A stretch of DNA of 64,000 nucleotides from Mangrovihabitans endophyticus (lineage in GTDB: Bacteria > Actinomycetota > Actinomycetes > Mycobacteriales > Micromonosporaceae): positions 483,720 through 547,719 of the forward strand of contig NZ_BMMX01000001.1 in assembly GCF_014646155.1 (NCBI RefSeq). The letters are read 5' to 3'. The notes beneath the pieces are model-generated. The model had not been told where the DNA came from and searched no databases. It saw nothing but the letters and a program-made list of their open reading frames with translations. The translations under genes and the position numbers were made by a program. Below, piece after piece: positions 19,669-29,400 of this stretch. Every line of letters starts with the position of its first letter. Position 1 is the stretch's first letter.

Positions 19669-20510
19669 TGGGACGGCTGCGTGATCTCGCCGAGCTGGTC
19701 CGGGCGCCGGCCGCGCTCTCGGTGCCCGGTGACCTGGTCGCGGGTGCCGGGGCGGCGGCCGTGCTGGGAGCGGATACGGCCGGGCTCGCCGCGGCATCGG
19801 TGGGCCTCTACTGGGCGGGCATGGCCGCCAACGACTGGGCCGACCGCGGCCGTGACGCCGTCGAGCGCCCGGAGCGCCCGATCCCGTCCGGTCGCGTCCG
19901 GCCGGGTACCGCGTTCGGCGTCGCGGCCGGGCTGACCGCGGCGAGCCTGACGGTCGCCGGTGTGACCGGGGGACGCCGCGCTCTCGCGGTGGCCGTGCCG
20001 TTGGCGGCGTGCGTTTGGGCCTACGACCTCGCGCTGAAAGAGACTGCGGCGGGACCGGCGGCGATGGCGGCCTGCCGCGGCTTGAACGTGCTGTTGGGCG
20101 CGGCCCGTCGAGGATCGCGCGGCGCGCTGCCGTCTGCTGCCCTCGTGGCGGCGCACACGTACGCGGTCACCGCCCTGTCCCGCGACGAGGTCCGCGGGAC
20201 ACGCCCGCAGCTACCCGCCGCGACCCTGGTGGCCACGGCCGTCGTCGCGGCCGGGAGCGCGGTGCGATCGGGCCGGCTCGCCGCCGTGCTGGCCGGTGGC
20301 TACCTGACCAGCTTCGGAGTCGCGCAGGCACGCGCCATCGGGGACCCGTGCCCCGCGACGGTGCGTGCCGCCGTCCGCACCGGGATCACCTCACTGCCGA
20401 TGTTGCAGGCCGCGCTGACGGCGCGCGCGGGTGCCCCGCTTGCCGCGCTGGCGGTCGCCGCGAGCGCACCGCTGGGGCGACGGCTCGCGCGGGTGGTCAC
20501 GCCGACGTGA
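19668..20510 (+). CDS. eboC: UbiA-family prenyltransferase, EboC-like
   Basis: A 280-residue integral membrane protein of about eight helices. The first Asp-rich motif is NDWADRGRDAVERPERP (UbiA NDxxDxxxD type) and the second-loop region is YDLALKETAAG with CRGLN. UbiA enzymes transfer an isoprenyl chain from its diphosphate to an acceptor in the membrane. The order with EboA, EboB, EboE and EboF in the same operon marks it as EboC. The start ATG overlaps the preceding stop. Prenyl donor and acceptor are not known; an inositol- or cyclitol-derived acceptor would fit the first gene. Confidence 0.85.
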   Translation: MGRLRDLAELVRAPAALSVPGDLVAGAGAAAVLGADTAGLAAASVGLYWAGMAANDWADRGRDAVERPERPIPSGRVRPGTAFGVAAGLTAASLTVAGVTGGRRALAVAVPLAACVWAYDLALKETAAGPAAMAACRGLNVLLGAARRGSRGALPSAALVAAHTYAVTALSRDEVRGTRPQLPAATLVATAVVAAGSAVRSGRLAAVLAGGYLTSFGVAQARAIGDPCPATVRAAVRTGITSLPMLQAALTARAGAPLAALAVAASAPLGRRLARVVTPT

Positions 20511-21376
20511 CCGGTATGACGGAACCACGCTGGGGGTACGGCACCAACGGGTTCACCGATCATCGCCTGCCGGACGCGCTTCGCGTGCTGGCCGACCTCG
20601 GTTACCGCGGAGTCGCGTTGACCCTGGATCACGCGCATCTCGATCCGTTCGCGCCGGGCCTGGCACGCCGGCTCGCCGCGGTCGCCGAACTCCTGGGTGA
20701 GCTGAGGCTCGCCGTGGTCGTCGAGACCGGCGCACGTTATCTGCTGGATCCGTTCCACAAGCACGCGCCGACCCTGGTGCACGACGAGCGCGCCAAGCGG
20801 ATCGATTACCTGCGAAGGGCGGTGTCGATCGGTGCCGACCTCGGCGCCGAGGCGGTCTCGTTCTGGGCGGGCGTACGACCGGCGCACGTCGGCGCCGATC
20901 TTGCCTGGCGGCGGCTCGTGGACGGATGCGCTGAGGTCGTCGCGGCCGCCGAGACCGCGGGAGTCGTCCTTGGTTTCGAGCCGGAACCCGGGATGCTCGT
21001 CGAGGACCTCGCCGGATGGCACCGCCTGCGCACCGCGCTCGGCGCGCCGCCCGTCTTCGGTCTCACCCTCGACATTGGACATTGTCGCTGCCTGGAAGCG
21101 CGCGACGTGCCGGAGTGCGTCACTGCCGCAGCGCCCCATCTGGTGCATGTCCAGATCGACGACATGCGCCGCGGGGTGCACGAACACCTGGAGTTCGGCG
21201 CCGGTGAGATCGACTTTCCGCCCGTGCTGCGGGCACTGGGCGATGCCGGTTACCGCGGTCTGGTGTCGGTCGAACTTCCCCGGCACTCGCACGCCGCCGC
21301 CTCCGTCGCCGCCTCCTCGTTGCAGTTTCTGCGCTGTGCGGCAGTGGCCGCCGGGGTCGCCGGAGGCGATCGGTGA
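20507..21376 (+). CDS. TIM-barrel sugar-phosphate isomerase/epimerase (AP-endonuclease-2 fold)
   Basis: A 289-residue protein of the xylose-isomerase-like fold. The start is either GTG 20507, overlapping the UbiA stop as GTGA, or ATG 20516; neither has a clear ribosome binding site, and I prefer the overlap because the operon uses it repeatedly. Likely metal ligands are Glu in GFEPEPG, Asp and His in TLDIGHC, His in HVQIDD, and Glu in LVSVELPRHSH. Family members isomerise or epimerise small sugars, inositols and their phosphates. It shares the EPEPG and LDxxH features with the EboE protein two genes on, so the operon has two enzymes of this fold. Confidence 0.82.
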   Translation: MTGMTEPRWGYGTNGFTDHRLPDALRVLADLGYRGVALTLDHAHLDPFAPGLARRLAAVAELLGELRLAVVVETGARYLLDPFHKHAPTLVHDERAKRIDYLRRAVSIGADLGAEAVSFWAGVRPAHVGADLAWRRLVDGCAEVVAAAETAGVVLGFEPEPGMLVEDLAGWHRLRTALGAPPVFGLTLDIGHCRCLEARDVPECVTAAAPHLVHVQIDDMRRGVHEHLEFGAGEIDFPPVLRALGDAGYRGLVSVELPRHSHAAASVAASSLQFLRCAAVAAGVAGGDR

Positions 21377-21978
21377 ACCCCGCGGCCGCACCGCCCAGCG
21401 GGCCGCACTGGCTGGCGGAAGCGCAGGCCGGCGTGCTGCGGGATCCGGACACCGCGGGCACGCTGATCGCGGCGGCGGCGCGCGAGTTGCCTCCCGCCGG
21501 GGTCACGCGCGGGCGCGCGGTGCTGCTCGCGGCCGTCCTGCGCGCCGATGCCGGGGTGGCCCGGCTGGCCACCCTGTACCGGCACGGCGACAGCGGCGAG
21601 AAACTCGACCTGCTGCGAGCGCTGCCGCTGCTGCCCGATCCGGGCGGGCTCCCGGCCGCGGCGATCCCGCTGCTGCGGGACGCGCTGCGCAGCAACGACG
21701 ATCGTCTGGTGGCCGCCGCGCTCGGACCGTACTCCGACCATCTCGACCAGGCGGCCTGGCGGCACGGCGTCCTCAAATGTGTCTTTCTCGGTGTCCCACT
21801 GGCCCGCGTGCACCGGCTCGGCGAGCGGGCCGACGCAGAGCTGGCGGTGATGATCGGTGGGCTCGCCGCCGAGCGCGACGCCGCGGGGCGCCGCCTGCCG
21901 CCCGATGCCGCGGCGTTGCTGCGGCACCTCACCGCAGCAACGACCGACGACCAACCGGTGACACCGGCGGAGGGCTGA
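21373..21978 (+). CDS. eboA: EboA-domain protein
   Basis: A 201-residue soluble helical protein. The segments LRSNDDRLVAAALGPY and AAWRHGVLKCVFLGVPL match the conserved core of EboA proteins, whose biochemical role is unknown. It is coupled on both sides: its GTG overlaps the upstream stop and its stop overlaps the EboB ATG. HEAT-like helix pairs suggest a scaffold or adaptor rather than an enzyme. It is the best single marker that this is an ebo-type operon. Confidence 0.82.
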   Translation: MNPAAAPPSGPHWLAEAQAGVLRDPDTAGTLIAAAARELPPAGVTRGRAVLLAAVLRADAGVARLATLYRHGDSGEKLDLLRALPLLPDPGGLPAAAIPLLRDALRSNDDRLVAAALGPYSDHLDQAAWRHGVLKCVFLGVPLARVHRLGERADAELAVMIGGLAAERDAAGRRLPPDAAALLRHLTAATTDDQPVTPAEG

Positions 21979-22829
21979 TGCGCATCTTCGACCCGCACAT
22001 CCACATGACGTCACGGACCACCGACGACTATTCCGCGATGGCGGCAGCCGGTGTGAAGGCGGTCGTGGAACCGGCGTTCTGGCTGGGGCAGCCACGGACC
22101 TGTCCCGGGTCCTTCGCCGACTACTTCGACTCGCTGGTCGGCTGGGAGCCGTACCGCGCCGGGCAGTTCGGAATCCGGCACTACGCGACGATCGCGCTGA
22201 ACCCCAAAGAGGCCAACGATCTTCGGCTCACCCCCGTGCTTGACATGGTGCCGCGCTACCTCGCCAAGGAGAACGTGGTGGCGGTGGGGGAGATCGGCTA
22301 CGACACCATGACACCGCAAGAGGACACGGCGTTCGCTGCGCAACTCGCGATGGCGATGACGGCCGGGCTTCCGGCCCTGGTGCACACACCACACCGGGAC
22401 AAGGCCCGCGGCACCGCGCGGAGCCTGGCGGTGGTCGCCGAGTCCGGCATCGGCGCGGACCTCGTCGTGCTCGATCACCTGAACGAGGTCACCGTGCGGC
22501 AGGTCCGCGATGCGGGCTGCTGGGCCGGGTTTTCCCTCTATCCGGAGACCAAGATGACACCGGGCCGCATGGTCGAGCTGCTCAAGAAGTACGGCACGGA
22601 GCGGATGTTGGTCAACTCGGCAGCCGACTGGGGCCGTTCCGATCCGCTGCTGACTGTCCGGACCGCTGAGGCGATGCTGGCGTCCGGCTTCACCGAGGCG
22701 GCCGTCGATCAGGTGTTCTGGGGCAATCCGACGGAGTTCTTCGGGCGATCCGGGCGTTTGACGCCCGCGATCGCGGGCGCGGCGGACGAGGCGTACGCGG
22801 GCAACTCGATCACCAGGGGAGGCCGGTGA
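21978..22829 (+). CDS. eboB: TatD-like metal-dependent hydrolase, EboB
   Basis: A 283-residue amidohydrolase-fold protein. The N-terminal metal motif is DPHIHM (His7, His9), with further candidates VGEIGYD, ALVHTPHRD, LDHLNE and NSAADWG spread as in TatD/EboB proteins. Start ATG overlaps the EboA stop by one base. TatD relatives hydrolyse phosphoesters or lactone-like bonds. Within ebo operons the substrate is unknown. No signal peptide, so it acts in the cytosol or at the inner face of the membrane. Confidence 0.85.
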   Translation: MRIFDPHIHMTSRTTDDYSAMAAAGVKAVVEPAFWLGQPRTCPGSFADYFDSLVGWEPYRAGQFGIRHYATIALNPKEANDLRLTPVLDMVPRYLAKENVVAVGEIGYDTMTPQEDTAFAAQLAMAMTAGLPALVHTPHRDKARGTARSLAVVAESGIGADLVVLDHLNEVTVRQVRDAGCWAGFSLYPETKMTPGRMVELLKKYGTERMLVNSAADWGRSDPLLTVRTAEAMLASGFTEAAVDQVFWGNPTEFFGRSGRLTPAIAGAADEAYAGNSITRGGR

Positions 22830-23986
22830 TGCGCCTGCGGCACCCCGACGGAGCCACCGTGCACCTCGGCTACTGCACCAACGTCCACCCGGCCGAGGAC
22901 CTGGCCGGCGTCATCGGCCAGCTCGACCGGTACGCCGTGCCGGTCCGCGAACGCCTCGGTGCGGACGTGCTGGGGCTGGGCCTGTGGCTGGCCGCCCCGG
23001 TAGCCGATGAACTCGCCGCCGACGCGGCTGCGGTGCGTCGGCTTCGCGCTGAGCTGAACGCACGCGGCCTGGAGGTAGTGACCCTCAACGGTTTCCCGTA
23101 CCGGGCGTTCCAGGCGCCGGTCGTCAAACACGGCGTGTACCACCCGGACTGGAGCACGCCGGAACGGCTGAGCTACACCCTGCGGCTCGCCGACATCCAG
23201 GCTGGTCTGCTGCCGGACGGAGCGGTCCACGGTTCGATCTCGACGCTGCCGTTGGCCTGGCGGGAGCCGTGGGACGCGGTCCGGGCCGACCGATGCGCGA
23301 GGGCCTTGGACGCGCTCGCCGCCGGGCTGGCCGCGGTGCAGGAGCGCACCGGACGGGTCGTCCGGGTCGGATTCGAGCCGGAACCGGGCTGCGTCGTGGA
23401 GACCATCGCGGACGCGGTCGGCCGGTTGTCCGGTGCGGACACGACGCGGCTCGGCGTTTGTCTCGATCTGGCGCATCTCGCCTGTGGCTGGCAGGAACCG
23501 TCGGAGGCCGTCCGGCAACTCGGCAGCGCCGGGCTGCCGATCGTCAAGGTCCAGGTGTCCGCCGCCTTGGCCAGTGACGACCCGGCCGCTCAGGCGTCCG
23601 CACTGCGCAGGTACGCCGAGCCCCGCTTCCTTCATCAGGTCCGTGACCGTGCCGGATTCCGCGCCGACGACCTCGGTGCGGCGCTGACCGGCGACGCCCG
23701 CCAACCATGGCGCATCCACTATCACGTTCCGCTGCACGCCGAGCCGGAGCCGCCACTGACCTCCACTATGGACGTTACGCGTGCGGGGCTGCGGGCGATC
23801 GTCGGCGGCCAGGCGGCGCTCTGCGACCACCTGGAGATCGAGACCTACACATGGGAGGTGCTGCCATCGCGGCTCCGCCCTCGGACGGACGGATGCCTGG
23901 CCGACGGCATCGCGGCCGAAATCGCCTTCGCCCGCGATGAACTGACCGGTCTGGGCCTGGCGTCAACGACCGCGGTGGCCTCGTGA
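22829..23986 (+). CDS. eboE: TIM-barrel isomerase-like protein, EboE
   Basis: A 385-residue protein that begins with HLGYCTNVHPAEDLAGV, the hallmark start of EboE proteins. Later segments are VTLNGFPYRAF, VKHGVYHPDWSTPERL, GFEPEPGC and CLDLAHLACGW. I use ATG 22829, which has GGGGAGG at seven-base spacing; GTG 22826 would overlap the EboB stop as GTGA and cannot be excluded. The fold is xylose-isomerase-like and suggests action on a sugar, cyclitol or phosphate of one. It is longer than the TIM-barrel enzyme encoded upstream and not a simple duplicate of it. Confidence 0.87.
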   Translation: MRLRHPDGATVHLGYCTNVHPAEDLAGVIGQLDRYAVPVRERLGADVLGLGLWLAAPVADELAADAAAVRRLRAELNARGLEVVTLNGFPYRAFQAPVVKHGVYHPDWSTPERLSYTLRLADIQAGLLPDGAVHGSISTLPLAWREPWDAVRADRCARALDALAAGLAAVQERTGRVVRVGFEPEPGCVVETIADAVGRLSGADTTRLGVCLDLAHLACGWQEPSEAVRQLGSAGLPIVKVQVSAALASDDPAAQASALRRYAEPRFLHQVRDRAGFRADDLGAALTGDARQPWRIHYHVPLHAEPEPPLTSTMDVTRAGLRAIVGGQAALCDHLEIETYTWEVLPSRLRPRTDGCLADGIAAEIAFARDELTGLGLASTTAVAS

Positions 23987-25392
23987 GCCGGCCGCTTGTC
24001 GTACTGGACGTGGTCGGCCTGACCGCACGGCTGCTGCCGCACATGCCCCGCCTGTCCGAGGTGGCCGCGACCGGCTTCCGAGCCCGGTTGGAGACCGTGT
24101 TGCCCGCCGTGACCTGCCCGGTGCAATCCACCTTCCTCACCGGTGAACTGCCCGCCGGGCATGGGATCGTCGGTAACGGCTGGTTCTTCCGCGATCTCGG
24201 TGAGGTGCTGCTCTGGCGGCAGCACAATCGCCTGGTCTCAGGGGAGAAGTTGTGGACGGCGGCGCGCCGGGTGCGGCCCGGCTACACCGTCGCGAACATC
24301 TGCTGGTGGTATGCGATGGGCGCCGACGTCGACTGGACGGTGACGCCCCGCCCCGTCTATCACGCCGACGGGCGCAAGGAACCGGACTGCTACACCGATC
24401 CGCCCGAACTGCACGACGAACTGACCGGCGAGTTGGGCACGTTCCCGCTCTTCTCGTACTGGGGCCCGCGGGCGGGAATCACCTCGTCACGGTGGATCTG
24501 CCGAGCGGCCGAGTCGGTCATGGCCCGGCACGAGCCGGATCTCACCCTCGTCTACATTCCGCACCTCGACTACGACCTGCAACGGTACGGGCCGTCGTCG
24601 TCGCAGGCGGTGGCGGCCGCCCGGGAACTGGATGCGGTACTGGCGCCGCTGGTGAACGCCGCGATCACGCGTGGTGCGACCGTGGTGGCGCTCTCCGAGT
24701 ACGGCATGACCGACGTGGACCGCCCGGTCCACGTCAATCGGGCGTTGCGCGCGGCGGGCCTGCTCCGGGTGCACACCCAGAACGGCAGGGAACTACTCGA
24801 CCCGTGGACGTCACGTGCCTTCGCCGTGGCGGACCACCAGGTGGCGCATGTCTACGTCCGCGAGCCTGCGGACGTGCCACGCGTCGCCGCGCTCTGCGCA
24901 CAACTGCCCGGTGTTGCGGAGGTGCTCGGCGCGGGCGCCCAGCAACGACACGGGCTGGCCCACGAACGCTCCGGGGAGCTCGTCCTGGTGGCCGAACCGA
25001 GCGCCTGGTTCACCTATTACTACTGGCTGGACGATGCCCGCGCGCCGGACTTCGCGCCCCTCGTCGACATCCATCGCAAACCCGGGTATGACCCCGGCGA
25101 GCTCTTCCTGGATCCGGCGAATCCGTACGCCGCGAAGGCGCGAGCGGCCACGGCGCTGCTCCGCAAGAGACTCGGCCTGCGGTACACGATGAACGTGGTC
25201 GGTTTGGACGCCGGTGCGCGAGCGGTCCGCGGCTCTCACGGGCGACTGCCGGGGGACCCGGACGAGGGACCGATCCTGATCTGTAGCGATCCGGCGGTAC
25301 GCCGCCCGGCGTACCGCGCCACGGAAGTGAAGGATCTCCTGCTGGAACTGTCCGCGGCCGCGGCGCCCGCCAACGGCCGTCGTCCGGGCTGA
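23983..25392 (+). CDS. eboF: Type I phosphodiesterase / nucleotide pyrophosphatase, EboF-like
   Basis: A 469-residue alkaline-phosphatase-superfamily protein. The N-terminal LVVLDVVGL strand gives the first metal Asp, AVTCPVQSTFLTG carries the Thr nucleophile, and PAGHGIVGNGWFFRD follows. HLDYDLQRYGP and LSEYGMTDVDRPVH supply the remaining metal ligands. The family cleaves phosphodiester or phosphate monoester bonds, and EboF is the usual end gene of ebo operons. The GTG overlaps the EboE stop. No clear signal peptide is present. It could release a phosphate or prenyl-phosphate-linked intermediate made by the upstream enzymes (inference). Confidence 0.87.
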   Translation: MSRPLVVLDVVGLTARLLPHMPRLSEVAATGFRARLETVLPAVTCPVQSTFLTGELPAGHGIVGNGWFFRDLGEVLLWRQHNRLVSGEKLWTAARRVRPGYTVANICWWYAMGADVDWTVTPRPVYHADGRKEPDCYTDPPELHDELTGELGTFPLFSYWGPRAGITSSRWICRAAESVMARHEPDLTLVYIPHLDYDLQRYGPSSSQAVAAARELDAVLAPLVNAAITRGATVVALSEYGMTDVDRPVHVNRALRAAGLLRVHTQNGRELLDPWTSRAFAVADHQVAHVYVREPADVPRVAALCAQLPGVAEVLGAGAQQRHGLAHERSGELVLVAEPSAWFTYYYWLDDARAPDFAPLVDIHRKPGYDPGELFLDPANPYAAKARAATALLRKRLGLRYTMNVVGLDAGARAVRGSHGRLPGDPDEGPILICSDPAVRRPAYRATEVKDLLLELSAAAAPANGRRPG

Positions 25393-25465
25393 CGGGTGGC
25401 TGCTCCCTGACGTTCGCGAACAACTGCCTCGGCGCCAGCCTGGAGACCCCGGTGACAACGCAACA

Positions 25466-25501
25466 TCCTGGCTCAGATCGGTTCGGCGATCTGAGCCAGG
25501 A
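25466..25501. terminator. Perfect 15-bp hairpin between convergent eboF and DUF4304 genes
   Basis: Arms TCCTGGCTCAGATCG (25466-25480) and CGATCTGAGCCAGGA (25487-25501) pair completely around a six-base GTTCGG loop. It lies 73 bases after the eboF stop and covers the last codons of the opposing gene, so it could terminate both transcripts. No U tract, which is common for actinobacterial terminators. Confidence 0.8.
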
Positions 25502-26264
25502 GAAACGGAAGACCGAATTCTCGTACGACGGTGAGCGCCTCCTCGCCGACGGGGTCGACCGGCTCGCGGGCCGACACCAGGAAACCCTCGTCGTGGTTGC
25601 GATGGGCGGCGCGGACCGAGGCCATGAACTCGTTCGCGCGGGCCCACCAGCAGCGGCCCCATTCGCCCCAGCCGTAGGGCATCACCGCTTTCGGACGCGT
25701 GCGGGTCTGGCCGGATTGGGCGCGATAGTTTTCCCAGTGCTTGACGGAGATGAGGCTGAAGGCCAGCGTGAACCGGATCGAGTCGGGGAACGAGCCGATC
25801 CGCTGCACGCCGACCTGGGCGAAGTCGTCGGTTGCCGCGGTGAGGCGGTACGTGCGGCCGGACGAGGCGAAGCCCATCGCGCGTAGGCCGGGGGTGAGCA
25901 CGCGCTTGACCAGTTCGTCGTAGCGGCGCGCGGCCTCGTCGGGGTCGGCGCCGCGGGCGCCGCGGAACAGCGACGGCCCGCGCCCCAGGCGTGACTCTGG
26001 CCTGATCATGCTTGCCTCGTAGCGCCGGTCGGCCTCTCGATCGAGCCACACCACAATCCGCCGGGCACCCCCGAGCATGCCGATCGGATGCTGCCGGGTG
26101 ATCGGTTGCGGCCCCGGCGTCGGTGCCCGCGGCCGCGGGTCGTCGCCGGAACCCGCGACCACGACGGGGATGCCCGCGTCGGCGCCGAAGGCCATCGCGT
26201 CGGCGATCGGCGACCCGGTGTGGTCGGGCAGCTCGCGCAGGCAGACGCTCGCGTCGAAGGGCAC
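25473..26264 (-). CDS. DUF4304-domain protein with unknown N-terminal part
   Basis: A 263-residue protein. From about residue 115 it matches the DUF4304 pattern: YDELVKRVLTPGLRAMGF, SGRTYRL, VGVQRIGSF and RFTLAFSL. Function is unknown. The first 110 residues (GAGIPVVVAGSGDDPRP, RRIVVWLDREADRRYE) are not obviously part of that domain. Start is GTG at 26264; no strong ribosome binding site is visible. Its C-terminal codons lie inside the hairpin that also follows eboF. Nothing links it functionally to its neighbours. Confidence 0.7.
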   Translation of the reverse strand: MPFDASVCLRELPDHTGSPIADAMAFGADAGIPVVVAGSGDDPRPRAPTPGPQPITRQHPIGMLGGARRIVVWLDREADRRYEASMIRPESRLGRGPSLFRGARGADPDEAARRYDELVKRVLTPGLRAMGFASSGRTYRLTAATDDFAQVGVQRIGSFPDSIRFTLAFSLISVKHWENYRAQSGQTRTRPKAVMPYGWGEWGRCWWARANEFMASVRAAHRNHDEGFLVSAREPVDPVGEEALTVVREFGLPFLLAQIAEPI

Positions 26265-26434
26265 CGCGCAACCTTAGCAAAGCCGGAAATGTGACAGAGT
26301 TGCATTGGCGATGATCAATTGTGAGCGGTCAGCCAGCGCGGAATACCGTGGGTATTTGATTCGCTCCGGTCCGCATTCGTGATCACTCGTTTTTCCCGTT
26401 GACAGCCCCGGAGGCCCGTGCTGCGCTGAGGAGC

Positions 26435-29400
26435 ATGACTGATGACGGCAGAGCAAATTCGAATGGAGAAAGCGAGGAAACGGGAAATGAGAGCACGGGG
26501 GACGAAGTCTATCTGACCAGGCCGGCCGAGGAGATCTTTGGAGAGCACGCCGGATACGGCTTCGCGGGCCGCAACGTCAATGTGGCGACCGGAAACTACA
26601 CGACGCACGCCGTCGATCTTTCCTTCGCGGACACCACGCTGGGAATGCTGGACTGGCATCGGACCTACAATTCGCTCGACGCGACCAGGCGACCTCTCGG
26701 AATAGGCTGGGCGACCGCCTTCTCCGCACGCCTGCACCAGCGCGAGAACGGCGACGTCGAATTCCACGGCGAGGACGGCCGCGTATTGTTGTTCGAAAGG
26801 TCCGGCGACCGCTACCGGCGTCCCCAGGACCTGGAGGCGGATCTCGCGCGCGACGACGACGGGAATTGGACGCTGCGCGCGAACACCGGCGGTACGTGGT
26901 CCTTCGACCCGTCCGGGCGGCTGACCGGGCGCGCCGGCGAGGGACAACGCGTGACGCTGACCTACGGCACCGACGACCGCCTGCTGCGCGTGGGCCACTC
27001 CTTCGGACCGGTGCTGACGATCGACCACGACGACCGGGGGCTCATCACGGCGGTGCGCAGCGGCGACGGCCGGGTGGTCCGCTACGGCCACGACGACGAC
27101 GGACACCTGACCTCGGTGTCCGGGCCGGTCGAGGGCGCCGAAACCCGCTACGCGTACGACGCCGACGGCCGGCTCGCGAGCGGGACCGACGCCGACGGAA
27201 TCCCGTACGTGGCGAACACCTACGACGCCTCAGGACGGGTCGTCCACCAGGACTTCGCGGGTGGCAGCGGCGCCGATGTCGGGTACGAGAATCGCGGGGT
27301 GACCCGCGTGACAAGCGTGCCCACCGGGGCCGTGACGGTCTTCGAAACCGGCACGGACGGCCGGCTGATCGCGGTCACCGACGCGAACGGCAACCGGGGC
27401 ACCTTCGAGTACGACGAGAACGGGCGCCTCACCGGATCGGCCACCCCGGGCGGAGTACGGCGCACGCAGCGCTTCGACGACCGCGGCAACCTGATCGAGC
27501 AGACGCTCGGCGGCGCCACCGTGCGCTACACCTACGACAGCCGGAACCGGGTCGTCACCGCGACCGATGCCGAAGGCCTGGTCACCCGCTACGAGTACCC
27601 GGGGGATGCGCACGTCGCCAGCGTCATCATCGAGCCCGGCGGCGCGCGGACCGAGCGCGTGGTGGACCGCGGCCTGGTGACCCGGGAGACCGATCCGGAC
27701 GGCAACACCACGCGGTACGACTACGACGAGCGTGGCGGCCTGGCCCGGGTGACCCTGCCGGACGACACGGTGATCGGCTACTCCTACGACGCGGCGGGAC
27801 GGCCCGCGGAGCTGACGCTGCCGAATGGGACCACGAACCGCTGGCGCTACGACGCCACCGGGCAGGTGACCTCGTACATCGGCGGTGACGGGCAGGAGAG
27901 CGCCTTCGAGTATTCGCCCGCCGGGCGGCTGCGGCGCGAGATCGATCCGAGCGGCTCCGAAGTCCGGTACGACTACGACGCCAACGGTTACCAGACCGGG
28001 GTCACCGACCCCATGGGACAGACCACCCGCTTCGCGTACGACGTGGACGGCAACCTCACCACGCTCACCGATCCCGAGGACGGGCGGACCACATTCGAGC
28101 ACGACGGGTCGGGACGGCTCATGCGCGTGACCGATCCGGTCGGCACCGAGGTCAGCTACTCCTACGATGCCGACGGCAACGCCACCGGCATGACCGATCC
28201 CCACGGCACCACCCGGACCGAGTACGACGATCAGGGACGTCCGGTGTCCGTCACCCGGCCGACCGGCGCGGTGACCCGGTACGCGTACGACGATGCGGGC
28301 AAGACCACCGGGGTGACCGACCCGGAAGGCGGCCAGTGGAAGATCGAGCACGACGAGGCAGGGATGCCGGTGCGGACGTTCGACCCGACCGGTGCGATGG
28401 CGAAGCACACCTGGACGAAGACCGGCTATCTGTCCGAGGTGGTCGACGCGGCGGGCAACTCCGTCAAGACCAACCGGGACAAGCGCGGGCAGGTCGTCGA
28501 GACGATCGACCGCAACGGCGGGGTCACGCGCACGAAGTATGACGCCGACGGGCGCCCCATCGCGGTCACCACACCGGCCGGGCTGACGAACCGGACGTCG
28601 TACGACGGCGCCGGACGGATCATCACCCAGACCGGCCCGCAGGGCTGGGTCACCCGCTTCGAATACGACAAGCGCGGGCTCAAGACCGCGGAGATCTCGC
28701 CGTCCGGGGTCACCACCCGATACCGCCACGACAAGGCCGGCAGGCTCACCTCGGTGACCAACGGCGAGGGCAACCCGACCCTGTACGGCTACGACCGCGC
28801 GGGCCGGATGATCTCAGTGACCGACGCCAAGGGGGCGGTGACCCGCTACGCGTACGACAAGGCGGGGCGTGTCGTCGCGGTCACCGACCCGCTCGGGCGT
28901 ACCACGCGGCGCGAGTACGACAAGGCCGGAAACCTGGCCAAGGTCATCGACGCCGACGATGGTGAGCGGCGCTTCGAGTACGACGCGGATGACCGGCTCG
29001 TCAAGCAGTCGGCCGACGACGGCACCGAGGTCTCCTACGCCTACGACAAGGCCGGGCACCGGATCTCGATGACCGACGCCTCCGGCACCACCCAGTTCGG
29101 CTACGACAAGGCGGGGCACCTGATCGGCGTCACCGACCCGGACGGCGCGACGACCTCCCTCGACTACACCAAGGCCGGTCTGCCCGGCCGGATCGAGTAT
29201 CCCGACGACGGTCCCACGGTCGGCTACCGGTACGACGCCAACGGCGGGCTGATCGGCCTCGACGACTCGCGGGCCGGCACCGCGGACTACGCCCTCGACC
29301 CGGACGGTCGCCTGCTCACCGAGCAGTTGCCACGGCGGATCGCGCGTCGCTACCGCTACGACCTCGGCCGGCTGGACCGCTTCGAGGTCTGGCGGGACGG

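Noticed and set aside
16502-19797. Long antisense frames over the FAAL and inositol-phosphate synthase genes
   Set aside because: Composition typical of third-position GC bias; sense genes have intact catalytic motifs and coupled starts.
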